DNA of 64,000 nucleotides from Microbacterium sp. Marseille-Q6648. GTDB lineage: Bacteria > Actinomycetota > Actinomycetes > Actinomycetales > Microbacteriaceae. The notes beneath the pieces were generated by a model, which was given only the letters and a program-made list of their open reading frames with translations, ran no database searches and had not been told where the DNA came from. The stretch covers positions 1 to 64,000 of the forward strand of contig NZ_CALPBZ010000005.1 of NCBI RefSeq assembly GCF_943181415.1, read 5' to 3'. Within the stretch, counting starts at the first letter, position 1, and the number at the start of each line of letters is the position of its first letter. The translations under genes were made by a program, and so were the position numbers. This document shows positions 1 to 14,300 of this stretch, piece by piece.

Positions 1-13
1 CGTCGGGTTAACG

Positions 14-47
14 TGAAAGGGCCACCCAGCGTTGGGTGGCCCTTTCA
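14..47 (-). terminator. Terminator of the rRNA operon
   Basis: A perfect 15 bp inverted repeat (14-28 pairs with 33-47, loop of 4) lies just past the 3' end of the 5S gene in the direction of transcription. It has a GC-rich core and A/T-rich stem ends, as in intrinsic terminators. The symmetric arms mean it could also stop transcription arriving on the plus strand from outside the window. Confidence 0.85.
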
Positions 48-55
48 TGAAAGAA

Positions 56-174
56 GTCCGGCGGTGTCCTACTCTCCCACAGGGTCCCCCCTGCAGTACC
101 ATCGGCGCTGAGAGGCTTAGCTTCCGGGTTCGGAATGTGACCGGGCGTTTCCCTCTCGCTATGGCCGCCGAAAC
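56..174 (-). rRNA. rrf: 5S ribosomal RNA
   Basis: The reverse complement reads as an actinobacterial 5S rRNA of about 119 nt, starting GTTTCGGCGGCCATAGCG and ending near CACCGCCGGAC. The complementary ends can form the terminal stem. It is the last gene of the 16S-23S-5S operon and is followed directly by the terminator hairpin. The ends are set by family resemblance and could be off by a few bases. Confidence 0.97.
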
Positions 175-222
175 ACTATTGATGTTTCAATCAGTCACAC
201 GACAAGTATGTTGTTGTGTGTG

Positions 223-265
223 TTCTCGACCGTACATCGAGAACCACTCAGTGGACGCAAGCACC
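223..265 (-). other. 23S-5S spacer with processing-stem arm and local hairpin
   Basis: The 100 nt spacer between 23S and 5S holds a 27 nt element (239-265). It is near-identical, in opposite orientation, to 3491-3517 in the 16S-23S spacer. In the transcript the two arms bracket the 23S rRNA and can pair into a long stem, the usual substrate for RNase III type release of pre-23S. A second 7 bp inverted repeat (223-229 with 237-243) inside the same spacer could form a competing local hairpin. Confidence 0.6.
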
Positions 266-274
266 AGAAACGGT

Positions 275-5331
<5,057 letters not shown>

Positions 5332-5822
5332 AAACGATTGCCACCAACCACCGGAATAAGGCGCGAAGGCAGCGAGTTCAACCTGACCAAAAACGAATGT
5401 CACTGACATCCATAAATTGATCCAAAGGAATCTCAACCCAGCCGAAGCTGGACGAGGTTATTTGGCATTTGACAAGTGCACGCTGTTGAGTTCTCAAGGA
5501 TCGGACGCTCCCCCCAACCAGCCTCACGACCAGCCCAGGAGGGCAACCTCACTATCTTATCCCCGCGCCGCCGCTTGTCAAATCGACACGCCGTGGCGTT
5601 CGTGCACCGTCTCAACTCTTCCGAGCCGATCCTGCGCACAGGGGAACCTCCATCTGCAGGCTTCCGGCACGCCGGTCATCCTGTTCGAAGGGGGGTGGTT
5701 CTCCGCTTGAGGGGGCGGGGCCTTGGCCTCTCCGCTCTCCCTTTGGGGCGAACACATGTAACTGTACGCGGGGATCCGTGCCGTGACGAATCCGCCGCGC
5801 ATCCCGGGCGTGTCGCGCCGGC
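5332..5822 (-). other. rRNA operon leader and promoter region (non-coding)
   Basis: This 491 bp gap has no convincing gene. On the minus strand it holds the main rRNA promoter (5554-5581) and a boxA-like antitermination element in the leader (TTGAGAACTC, about 5486-5496). A weaker second promoter candidate sits further upstream: TCGTCA (5784-5789), 17 bp spacing, TACAGT (5761-5766). The region starts right after the stop of the flavin/F420-fold gene on the same strand. Confidence 0.7.
5554..5581 (-). promoter_or_regulatory. Main rRNA operon promoter
   Basis: On the minus strand a perfect -35 hexamer TTGACA (5576-5581) is followed after 16 bp by TAAGAT (5554-5559). Transcription would start near 5547, about 215 nt before the mature 16S. 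The perfect -35 box and the downstream boxA-like element are typical of strong actinobacterial rrn promoters. Confidence 0.75.
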
Positions 5823-6209
5823 TCAGCCCTCGAGCAGCCCCGCGGAGGCGAGCATCCGCTCCGGCGTGAGCCGGATCACGACCCGTCTCGGATTGACCCG
5901 CGGCGGGCGGTAGCGAGCGGCGTAGAGGGCCTCCGCGCGTGCGACGGCGTCGGCATCGCGCTCGATCACGGCGCGTCCCGCGAGAGTCAGCCAGCGCGCG
6001 CCGTCGACCTGCGCCACGGTGGCGCGGCCGTCCCGCTCGACGTTGCGCACCTTCTGCGTACCGTCGCTGGTGATGACTCGGACGATTCCGTCGTCGAGGG
6101 TGAAGCCGACGGCGACCGCGTGGATGAGCCCCGAAGGCGCGATCGTCGAAAGCGTCGCCAAGTGGCGATCCGCGACGAACCGCCGCCCCTCGTCTGACAG
6201 ATGCTTCAC
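5823..6209 (-). CDS. PPOX-class (pyridoxamine oxidase-fold) F420/FMN-dependent oxidoreductase
   Basis: This 128-residue protein has the split-barrel flavin-binding fold of the pyridoxamine 5'-phosphate oxidase superfamily. Its opening (KHLSDEGRRFVADRHLATLST), the VGFTLDDGIVRVITS strand pair and the central VAQVDGARWLTLAGRA segment match the small PPOX-class proteins that usually bind F420 or FMN and reduce unknown substrates. The GTG start is chosen because a -10-like TACGAT (6216-6221) ends exactly 6 nt upstream, which fits a leaderless transcript; a purine-rich stretch further upstream is too distant for a normal ribosome site. It follows the Lrp-type gene on the same strand after 88 bp. 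The cofactor and substrate cannot be told from sequence alone. Confidence 0.85.
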   Translation of the reverse strand: MKHLSDEGRRFVADRHLATLSTIAPSGLIHAVAVGFTLDDGIVRVITSDGTQKVRNVERDGRATVAQVDGARWLTLAGRAVIERDADAVARAEALYAARYRPPRVNPRRVVIRLTPERMLASAGLLEG

Positions 6210-6297
6210 GTCGACATCGTATGCGCCCTCCCTCGCGGGTCGGTCGCCTCCACCGCCAGCGGCCCCGACCCCGCTCCGTGCGTCGCGGCGTCTCGTG

Positions 6298-6789
6298 TCA
6301 TGCCTGTGGGCCGGTGACGCCGACACCCTGTCGGACGTCGAAGGCCAGCTGAGTCTCGGTCTGCCGAACACCTCGGTGCACCGTGATGTGCTCGAGCACC
6401 ATGTCGCGGAGCATCTCGGGGCTCTCGACGGCGACGTGCACGAGGAAGTCCGCGCTGCCCGCCACATGGAACACCTGCAGCACGCGTGGCGTGCGGACGA
6501 TCGCGTCGTAGAAGTCCTCGACCAGCTCCTTGCTGTGGCTTCCCAGCCGCACGGTCACCACCGCCTGCAGCGGGAACCCGAGTGCGGCAGGGTCGATAAC
6601 GGTGCGGGCCCTGCCGATCACGCCCCGCTCCCGCAAGAGACGCCGCCGGTACGCGCACGTCGACTCGGCGATACCCAATTGCGCGGCGAGCTCTTTGTTG
6701 GTCACCTCGCCGTCGGTCGCGACGGCGTGCAGCAGCGCGCGGTCGAGATCGTCGAGCGCGAGAGGAGCGGACGATTGCGATTTCGGCAA
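6298..6789 (-). CDS. Lrp/AsnC family transcriptional regulator
   Basis: This 163-residue DNA-binding regulator has an N-terminal winged helix-turn-helix (about residues 11-60, with LDDLDRALLHAVATDGEVT and the recognition segment LGIAESTCAYRR). A C-terminal RAM ligand-binding domain follows (about 68-150, with LQVFHVAGSADFLVHV). The length is normal for the family. The start is TTG, supported by GAGGAG at 6796-6801, 6-7 nt upstream. It is divergently transcribed from the PLP-dependent sulfur amino acid enzyme. Lrp-type regulators often sense an amino acid and control the adjacent catabolic or export gene, so control of that gene is a reasonable inference. The effector is unknown. Confidence 0.92.
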   Translation of the reverse strand: MPKSQSSAPLALDDLDRALLHAVATDGEVTNKELAAQLGIAESTCAYRRRLLRERGVIGRARTVIDPAALGFPLQAVVTVRLGSHSKELVEDFYDAIVRTPRVLQVFHVAGSADFLVHVAVESPEMLRDMVLEHITVHRGVRQTETQLAFDVRQGVGVTGPQA

Positions 6790-6846
6790 GACGGGCTCCT
6801 CGATCTCGGATGGCGAGCGCGTTTCGACAACTCAATGCCGCGGATG

Positions 6847-6861
6847 CTGCTCTGTCAGCAG
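6847..6861. promoter_or_regulatory. Palindromic operator candidate between regulator and PLP enzyme
   Basis: CTGCT-N5-AGCAG is a 15 bp perfect-arm inverted repeat in the 113 bp gap between the divergent Lrp-type gene and the PLP enzyme. Lrp/AsnC proteins bind 15 bp imperfect palindromes, so size and location fit. Assignment to this regulator is an inference. Confidence 0.4.
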
Positions 6862-6902
6862 GATAGCTGGCCTAACCCTGTTGAAACGCACACCCTGGAG
6901 AT

Positions 6903-8132
6903 ATGCGTTCATCATCTTGGGGACTCGACAGCACCGCCGTCCACGCCGGACGCGAGGATCTCGCCGGTCTCGGCGTGCACGCGCCCCCGATAGACCTGTC
7001 GACCACCAACCCCCTCCCCGACATCGACAGAGGGGGCGACTCCTACGAATCGATGGCGACCGGCGGACGTCCGCTGCCCGACGGCGGATTCGTGTACGCG
7101 CGGCTGTGGAATCCCACCGTCGCGCGCTTCGAGTCGGCGCTCGCCGAGCTCGAGCACGCCGATGCCGCCGTGGCATTCGCCTCGGGTATGGCCGCGGTCA
7201 CCGCCGCCGTCCTCGCCGCCACCTCCGCCGGTCGCGGCCGCCACATCGTCGCGGTACGGCCCCTCTACGGCGGCACGGATCACCTCCTCGCCTCGGGCTT
7301 GCTCGGCACGGAGATCTCGTACTGCGAGGAAGGCGACGTGGCGGCGACGGTGCGCCGCGACACCGCCCTGGTCATCATCGAGACGCCGGCGAATCCCACT
7401 CTCGAACTGGTGGACATCGCCGCGGTCGTCGCTCAGAGCGACGGCGTCCCGGTGCTCGTGGACAACACGTTCGCCACGCCGGTCCTGCAGAACCCGCTCG
7501 ATCTGGGCGCGGCGATGTCGTTGCACAGTGCGACCAAGTACATCGGCGGGCACGGCGACGCCATTGCGGGTGTCGTGGCGTGCTCGGAGGAGTGGGCCGA
7601 GGCGCTGCGGCGGGTGCGGGCCGTAACGGGCGGCATCCTGCACCCGCTGGGGGCGTATCTGCTGCACCGCGGGATCGCCACCCTGCCGTTGCGGGTGCGG
7701 GCCCAGCAGTCGTCGGCGCAGCGGGTCGCGCAGTGGCTGCGCACTCACCCCGCGGTCTCGGACGTCTACTACCCGGGACTCGACGGCGATCCCCGGGGGC
7801 TGCTGCACCGGCAGATGCGCGGCACCGGCGCGATGATCGCGATCCGTCTGCGCGGAGGCTTCGCGGCAGCGAGCAGCGTCACCACGGGCGTGCGTCTGTT
7901 CACGCACGCGGTCTCTCTCGGCGGCATCGACTCGCTCATCCAGCATCCCGCCGCGTTGACCCATCGACCTGTCGCGGCCCATGCGAAACCGAGCGACGAC
8001 ATCGTCCGCCTGTCGATCGGTCTCGAAGACACCGACGACCTGATCGCCGACCTCGCGCAGGCGCTCGAGTCGTTCGCCCCGGCTGCCGAGCCGGACTCTC
8101 GAGAGCGGCTCGCGGCGACCGCAGTGCGCTGA
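6903..8132 (+). CDS. Cys/Met-metabolism PLP-dependent enzyme (methionine gamma-lyase / cystathionine gamma-lyase type)
   Basis: This 409-residue member of the trans-sulfuration fold-type I PLP enzymes acts on sulfur amino acids such as methionine, cystathionine or homocysteine. Visible landmarks are GLDSTAVHAG at the N-terminus, SGMAA (94-98) for cofactor phosphate binding, LYGG with the stacking Tyr122, VDNTF with the pyridine-binding Asp187, and SATKYIGGHGD with the PLP Schiff-base lysine Lys212. The C-terminal VRLSIGLED box is also present. A ggag motif lies only 2 nt before the ATG, which is short, so the ribosome site is weak. The gene is divergent from the Lrp-type regulator, the usual arrangement for an amino-acid-inducible lyase. 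Which reaction dominates (gamma-lyase or gamma-synthase) cannot be decided here. Confidence 0.9.
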   Translation: MRSSSWGLDSTAVHAGREDLAGLGVHAPPIDLSTTNPLPDIDRGGDSYESMATGGRPLPDGGFVYARLWNPTVARFESALAELEHADAAVAFASGMAAVTAAVLAATSAGRGRHIVAVRPLYGGTDHLLASGLLGTEISYCEEGDVAATVRRDTALVIIETPANPTLELVDIAAVVAQSDGVPVLVDNTFATPVLQNPLDLGAAMSLHSATKYIGGHGDAIAGVVACSEEWAEALRRVRAVTGGILHPLGAYLLHRGIATLPLRVRAQQSSAQRVAQWLRTHPAVSDVYYPGLDGDPRGLLHRQMRGTGAMIAIRLRGGFAAASSVTTGVRLFTHAVSLGGIDSLIQHPAALTHRPVAAHAKPSDDIVRLSIGLEDTDDLIADLAQALESFAPAAEPDSRERLAATAVR

Positions 8133-8214
8133 GACCTCCGACGGTTGTGACACCCCGACGTCGGTCCGCGGATCTTCCGATCCCGGAGCCTCCTGCTGTG
8201 CAGAGCGGCGAGGC

Positions 8215-8395
8215 CTACTTCTTGCCGCGGCCCGGCGGAGTGGGCCCCGGTGCAGGTTCCGGCTCGGGCGCCGGCTCGGGCTCGGGCTCGGGCTCCGGCG
8301 CAGGCTCGGGCGCAGGCTCGGGCTCGGGCTCGGGCTCGGGCGCAGGCTCCGGCGCCGGGTCGGTTGCGGGTGCCGGTTCGGAGCCGGCGAGCGCC
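8215..8395 (-). repeat. C-terminal Pro/Glu tail of the giant protein; hexanucleotide repeat DNA
   Basis: The last 55 or so residues alternate Pro with Ala/Glu (PAPEPEPEPEP pattern) and end PTPPGRGKK. At DNA level the plus strand is a run of ggctcg/ggctcc/gcaggc hexamers from about 8251 to 8350. Such a low-complexity stretch can act as a rigid wall-spanning spacer. There is no LPXTG motif and no following hydrophobic segment. Confidence 0.85.
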
Positions 8396-11300
8396 GTCTG
8401 GGTCTCGGGCGGCGCGTACCCGTCCGTGCGCACCCGGAGGCTGTCGAAGCGTGCCGTGCCCGACGCGACCACGAGACCGAAGCGACCGTCGGCCAGCGCG
8501 GCGTTGTAGGCGCGCGAGGCGATGAACGCACCGCCCAGCATCAGCGAGACCGACGCGCCCTTGATGGTGACGAGCATCTCGTAGCGGACGCCCGCCGCCA
8601 GCGCCCGGCTCACGGTCTGGTCGATGACGGTGCGTCCGCCGGCGACGTGCCCGAACAGGACGGCCTGGGCCGCGAGGTCGAGCACGATGAACTTGTAGTC
8701 CCCGGCGTTGTAGTAGTCGTACACGATGCCGGCGCGCGCGCCCGCCTGCAGGGTGACCGCGGCGGTGAGCTCCAGGTAGGCGTTCGCGGCGAGGGCGGCG
8801 GCGACGTCGGCGAGCGCGATCGCGGACGGCCCGGATGCCGGAGCGGAACCGGTGAGCACCCCCTGCGACGCCGTCCACGTGCCCCCGACGGTGTCGCTCA
8901 CCAGCCCCGCTCCGTCGTCGAATCCCTCTGTCACGTCGAGCGTGATCTGCGGCGGCAGCACCTGGACCGAGATGTTGTCGAACACGCCACGTGCCTGGCT
9001 GGAGCCGACGCCGACGAAGCCCTTGTTGAGTCCCACGGCGACGCCGTCCACCATCCGAGGCGCGAAGGTGTGCGTGAAGGCGGTCTTGCCGTTCAGGAGA
9101 ACGGTCACCGTAGTGCCGTTGACGGCGACGAGCATCGAGTACCAGGTGTTGTACTTCACTCCGCCCTGAACAGAGCTCTGCACGTCGACGATCCAGCCGG
9201 CGGCGGTGCGGCGGCCCATGACCAGCTTGTTGGTGGACTGGTCGACGCCGGCGAACTTGAAGTCGTCGGGTGCGAAGTAGTCGAAGATGACGTACGCGTT
9301 GGCCTTCCACCCGCCCGTGGGCTTGGTGAGGTTCACCTGCGCGTGCAGCTCGTAGTAGATCGGCAGGTACTGATCGATGTAGTACACCGCGGCCGCGTCG
9401 CCCGAGGTGGAGGTCGCGGTGACGGTGAGCGACCCGCCGCTGACGGCGAAGACGCCCGAGTCGGCGAAGAACGCTTCGGCGCTGCCGCTGCTGAACGAGG
9501 CCGAGCGGAGCACATCCCGCTTGCCGCCGGGCACGTTGCCGGGCTGCGGGTCGCGCGGACCGCCCGTCTGGTCCTGCCAGTAGTCGTCCTGCTGGACGAT
9601 CAGACCGATCTCGCCGTAGGGCTCGCCGTTGCGCGCGGCGTAGAACTCGCCCGAGAGCTGCGCGATCGTGAAGTCGGCGCCCTGCGCGGCCGAGAGGCGG
9701 TACAGGAAGTCGTACAGACCCGGCATCACCTGCCGGCTCACGGTGCCGAGGCCGAACGGGGCGAAGGGCACGAGGTAGCTGTTGAACTCGCCGACCCAGT
9801 CGATGAGACGGTCGCCTCCGGTGTTGCCGATGAGGACGTCGAGACCGGCGCCGCCGAACGCGCGGTCCTCGTACGAGGTGTGGGTGTCGGGCTGGTCGTT
9901 CTCGCCGCCGTTGGTGGTCAGCACGTCGTCGGCGTTGAGCAGGTCGTTGCCCCAGCCGCCCCACAGAGTGTCTCGACCGGTGCCGCCGACCACCCAGTCG
10001 TTGCCGTGGTCGCCGAAGAGCACGTCGTCGCCGTCGGAGAGCGCACCTGCGTCCGGGCGGCCCTCGGTGGGCGTGAAGTTCAGGAACCACTCGCCGCTGC
10101 CGACGAGGATCTTCCGCATCGGCGCGTATTCGTCGTAGAGCGCGAACTCGCCGCTGGTGGTGTCGAACCCGAGGAGCGAGCCGTCGTTGAACGGGCGGGC
10201 GAAGTCGCTGCGGACGCCGCCCACGCCGTAGCCGACGGGCAGCGCTTCGGCGCCCGAGATCGCGTCGTCGCCGGAGCCGCCGTGGATGAAGTCGCCGTCC
10301 CAGCCGCCGAACAGGACGTCGTTGGCGTGGAGCGCGCGGTAGAGGGTGTCGAGGTGGTCGTCGTTGACGGCGAACGGCGTGAGATCGACGCGCTTGGTGA
10401 GCTTGCCGTTCGGGAACAGCACGGCGATCTGCACGCGCCCGGGCGTGGCGATCTCGACCTGGACGTCGGCGGCCGTCACGCCGTTCAGAGGTTCGGCGAT
10501 GCCGTTGCGGCTGGTGAAGATGCGCCCGTCGTCGTCGAGGATGCCGTCGACGCCGGTGCCGCCCGAGATCCAGTCGTGGCCCCAGCCGCCGATGAGGTCG
10601 TCGTCCCCGGCGTCGCCGAAGATGACGTCGTCGCCGCGTCCCGCGTAGACGGTGTCGTCGCCGGCCTCGCCGTGGATCTCGTCCGCTGCCCCGATGTCGG
10701 CGGACGCGGAGCCGGAGAAGTCGGGCCCGCCGGGCGTGTAGTCCAGCAGCTGGACCGCGCGCGGCAGCAGCCGCACGGTCTCGCCGTAGGTGTCGTAGGC
10801 GAAGGTGCGGTACTGGGTCGCCCCCGTCGACGTCACGGTGACCAGGCGCAGGATGTTGCCGTTGTCGCCGACGATGTTGTCGGAGTCGCGGGCGTGACCC
10901 GAGGTGTCGTCATTGCGTCCCACCGCGGTGCCGGCGCCGCCGAAGATCAGGTCGGCACCGTCGGGGCGCTGGGCCGGCGTGACGAGCGAGAACAGCTCGG
11001 AGCTGCCGCCGATGATGTCGTCGCGACCGAGGTTGCCGAAGATCACGTCGGATCCGCCGCCGCCCTCGATGTAGTCGTCGCCGTCGCTCGCCGCCGCGAC
11101 CGAGGGCGCCAGGACGAGATCGCCGGCCGCGGTGCGGTGTGCGCCGACGGTGTTGTCGATGGAGCCGTCGCCTTCGATCACGTCGTCGCCGAGCTGACCG
11201 AAGATGATGTCGTCGGCCGCGCCGCCCGCGATGCGGTCGGCGCCGTAGCGGTTCGTCGGCGTGGTCGCGGCGTGGTCGAGCAGGGTGATGCGGAAGTCGC

Positions 11301-14300
11301 TCCAGGCGGTCGCCCCGGCCGGGTCGTTGCGTGCCCCGTCGGTGACGAGCGCCTGACCGGCGGTGGTGAGCGCGGTGCTGTAGATCTGCGCGCCGGTCAG
11401 CGTGCGGAACCGGGGGCTGGTGTGATCGCCGAAGCCCGCGGACCGATCGAGCGAGACGTTGTCGCCGAAGATCAGGTCGCGGCCGGTCCCGCCGTCGATG
11501 CGGTCGGCTCCGGTGCCGCCGATGAGCAGGTCCTCGCCGCCCTCGCCGCGGATGGTGTCGGCGCCGCCGACCGCGTTGTCGGTGATCGCGACGGTGAGCG
11601 CGTGCAGCGCACCCGAGCGCACGGCCAGGACGAGGTAGCCGTGGTCGCCGAGCACGATGTCGGCTCCGTCGCCGGCGAAGACGGTGTCGCCGGCGGCACC
11701 GCCCAGCACGAGATCGCGATCGGCGCCGGTGCGGATGACGTCCGCGCCGCCGAGTGCCGGGTCGGTGGTCTCGATGCGACCCGCGCCGATCGGCGTCCCA
11801 CCCCACGTCGGCGAGACCGCGCCGCTCGCGGCGATGAAGCGGCCGTGGTCGCCGAGGACGACGTTGCGCCCGTCGGGAGCGCCCGCGGTCTGGCCGCGGT
11901 CGGCGGCGATGACGTCTCCACCGGCGCCGCCGAGGATGACGTCGGCGCCGATGCCGGTGGTGATGACGTCCGCCGAGCCGATCGTCGGGTCGACGGTGGT
12001 GATGAGGCCGACGGGGCGCACGGCGCCGTCGGTGATGTCATCGGGGCCGCCGGTGCCGGAGCGTGCGACCACGACGCCGTCCGCGTCGACCCATTCGACG
12101 ATGCCGCGGTCGCCGAAGACGATGTCGCCGCCGGTGCCGCCGTGGAGCTGGTCGGCGCCGATGCCGCCGAAGACGATGAGGGGCAGCGTCGAGGTCTGTC
12201 CGTCGACCACGTCGTCGTCGGTCGTGCCCGAGGGGAGGATCGCCCCGAGCGCCGGCATCGTGTAGGTGCGGAGGGCGCTCCGCGTCACCTCGACCACGAC
12301 GTGCGCGGCCGACCCGTCGCGCTGCGCCGGCGCGGCGAAGGTGAGGAGGCCGCCGGCCTGCGCGATCTCGGAGGCCGCCAGCATCCGCCCGTTGACCCAC
12401 ACCCGGTAGCCGACGAGGTCGCCGGTCGCGCCGAGGTCGTACGATCCGGCGGTCTGGACCGTCCAGGTGGTCAGGTGCAGCGTCACCCGCACGAGGTCGC
12501 CGGGGCGGAGGGCGTCGAAGAGCCCCGCGGTGTCGAGCGTGGTCGAGACGACGTAGCGGCTCGGGTCGAGCGTCCAGGTCGACCCGTCGCGGGTCACCGT
12601 GATGGTGGCCACGGTGTCGGCCCGGACGGGCTCGTCACCGTCGTCGAGGTCGGCGCCGAGCCCGAGCACGTTGTCGTTCGGACCCTGCGTGTTGAGGACG
12701 AAGAAGCCGTCCTCACCGGCCTGCAGGTCGACGGTGACGGTGTCGTCGCCGAGACCGGTGTTCAGCCATGTGGTGGTGCGCACGCCGGCGCGGGTGTGGG
12801 TGCCGTCGATCGTGATCGTGTCGGCGAGCCCGCCGGTCCAGATCCGGATGCCGTCGGCGAACGTGCCGCCGGCATCGGCGCGCCACGAGATGCCCGCCGG
12901 AGCGAGTCCCGTGACGAAGATTTCTCCGGTGGTCGACAGCGCGGCGTCCACCGCCCGCGCCGCTGCGGCGACGTCGGTGATGAGGACGTCGGTGTCGCCG
13001 GCGGTGGCGCCCTCGTCGCTCAGCAGCAGCGTGTGACGGCCGGAGCCGAGGTTCAGGTTCAGGGTGCCGGCGATGCGGTCGAGATCGCCGGCGAGGAAGG
13101 TGGGACGCTCGGTGCGTCCGACGTCGGCCCGCGAGGAGATGTACACGCGGTCGTCGCCGGGGCCGAAGGCCACGTTCGTCACGGGCAGCGTGCCGCGGAC
13201 GTTGAGCACATCATGGCCCGCACCGAGCGACAGGTTGAGGGTCTCGAGGCCGTGATAGCGGATGCCGGACCTCGCCCCCGCGTCGGTTGCGGCATCCGCT
13301 GTGCCGGCGCCGAGCGCGCCGAGCTGGATGAGCACCGGTGAGGCGGTGCTCTCGTTGACCTCGCCGCGGAAGCCGATGAGGTAGGTGCCGCCCACCAGCC
13401 AGACGTAGACGCTGGCGGCGCACTGGGTCGCGTCCGCGTCGCCGCAGCTCATCGACACGCCGGGGTCGGCGCCGGGCGTGGTCGGGAAGAGCAGGCGCTG
13501 CAGTGCCTCCTGCACGTCCGCGGCGGACGTGTTCGCGGCGAAGGTGACGGCGCCGATGCCGGTGGCCACGCCGTTGCGGATCTGAGAGAGGAGGATCGTG
13601 AAGCTCGCGCCGCGCGGGGTGACGGCGTAGAGCCGGTCGAGCGGGCGGCCGAGTTCGTCGACGCCGGTGCGCGGCGTCATGTCGAGGCCGGTCAGGGTGT
13701 CCTGCGTGAGCCACCCGAGGTTGTCGTCGCCGTCGCCGTGGTCGTACAGGTGTGCGGTGTCGTTCCCGACGCCGCCGTCGAGCACGAGGAGCGCCCGGAG
13801 CAGGTCGAGCACCGCGCCGGCGGTGCCGACGTGGAAGACGTCGTCGTCCGTGTTGCCGAACAGCGGAGCCGCCGAGCCGGCCGGACCACCGACGATGCGG
13901 GTGTGGCCGTCGACGGTGCGGACCGTGACGGTGTCGTCGCCGGGGCCGGCGTGGATGGTCGTGGTCCCGGCGTGGGTGTTCTCGACGACGAAGACGTCGT
14001 CGCCGTAGCCGAGCAGGATCGTGAGGTCTTCGAAGCCGGCGTAGCGGATTCCGCCGAGCACGGGGCGGCCGGCGAGCGAGTAGTCCCCGGCCATGCCGAG
14101 CCCTGTGATGCGGTCGCGGGTCAGCACGCCGGTGTCGTTCGCCGGGCTGTCCTCGTTGTGGACGATGAGGACGTCCACCTGCGCGGTCTCGATCGCGTCG
14201 GCGGTGCTCGCGGTGACCGGGAGCGGGCTCGACGAGCTCTCGCCCGGCAGCACGATGGGCAGGTAGCCGTCGAGCTCGAGCGTGACGGGCGGGTTCGGGT

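Noticed and set aside
8215-8400. Sortase anchor at the C-terminus of the giant protein
   Set aside because: There is no LPXTG-like motif and no hydrophobic segment before the basic end.
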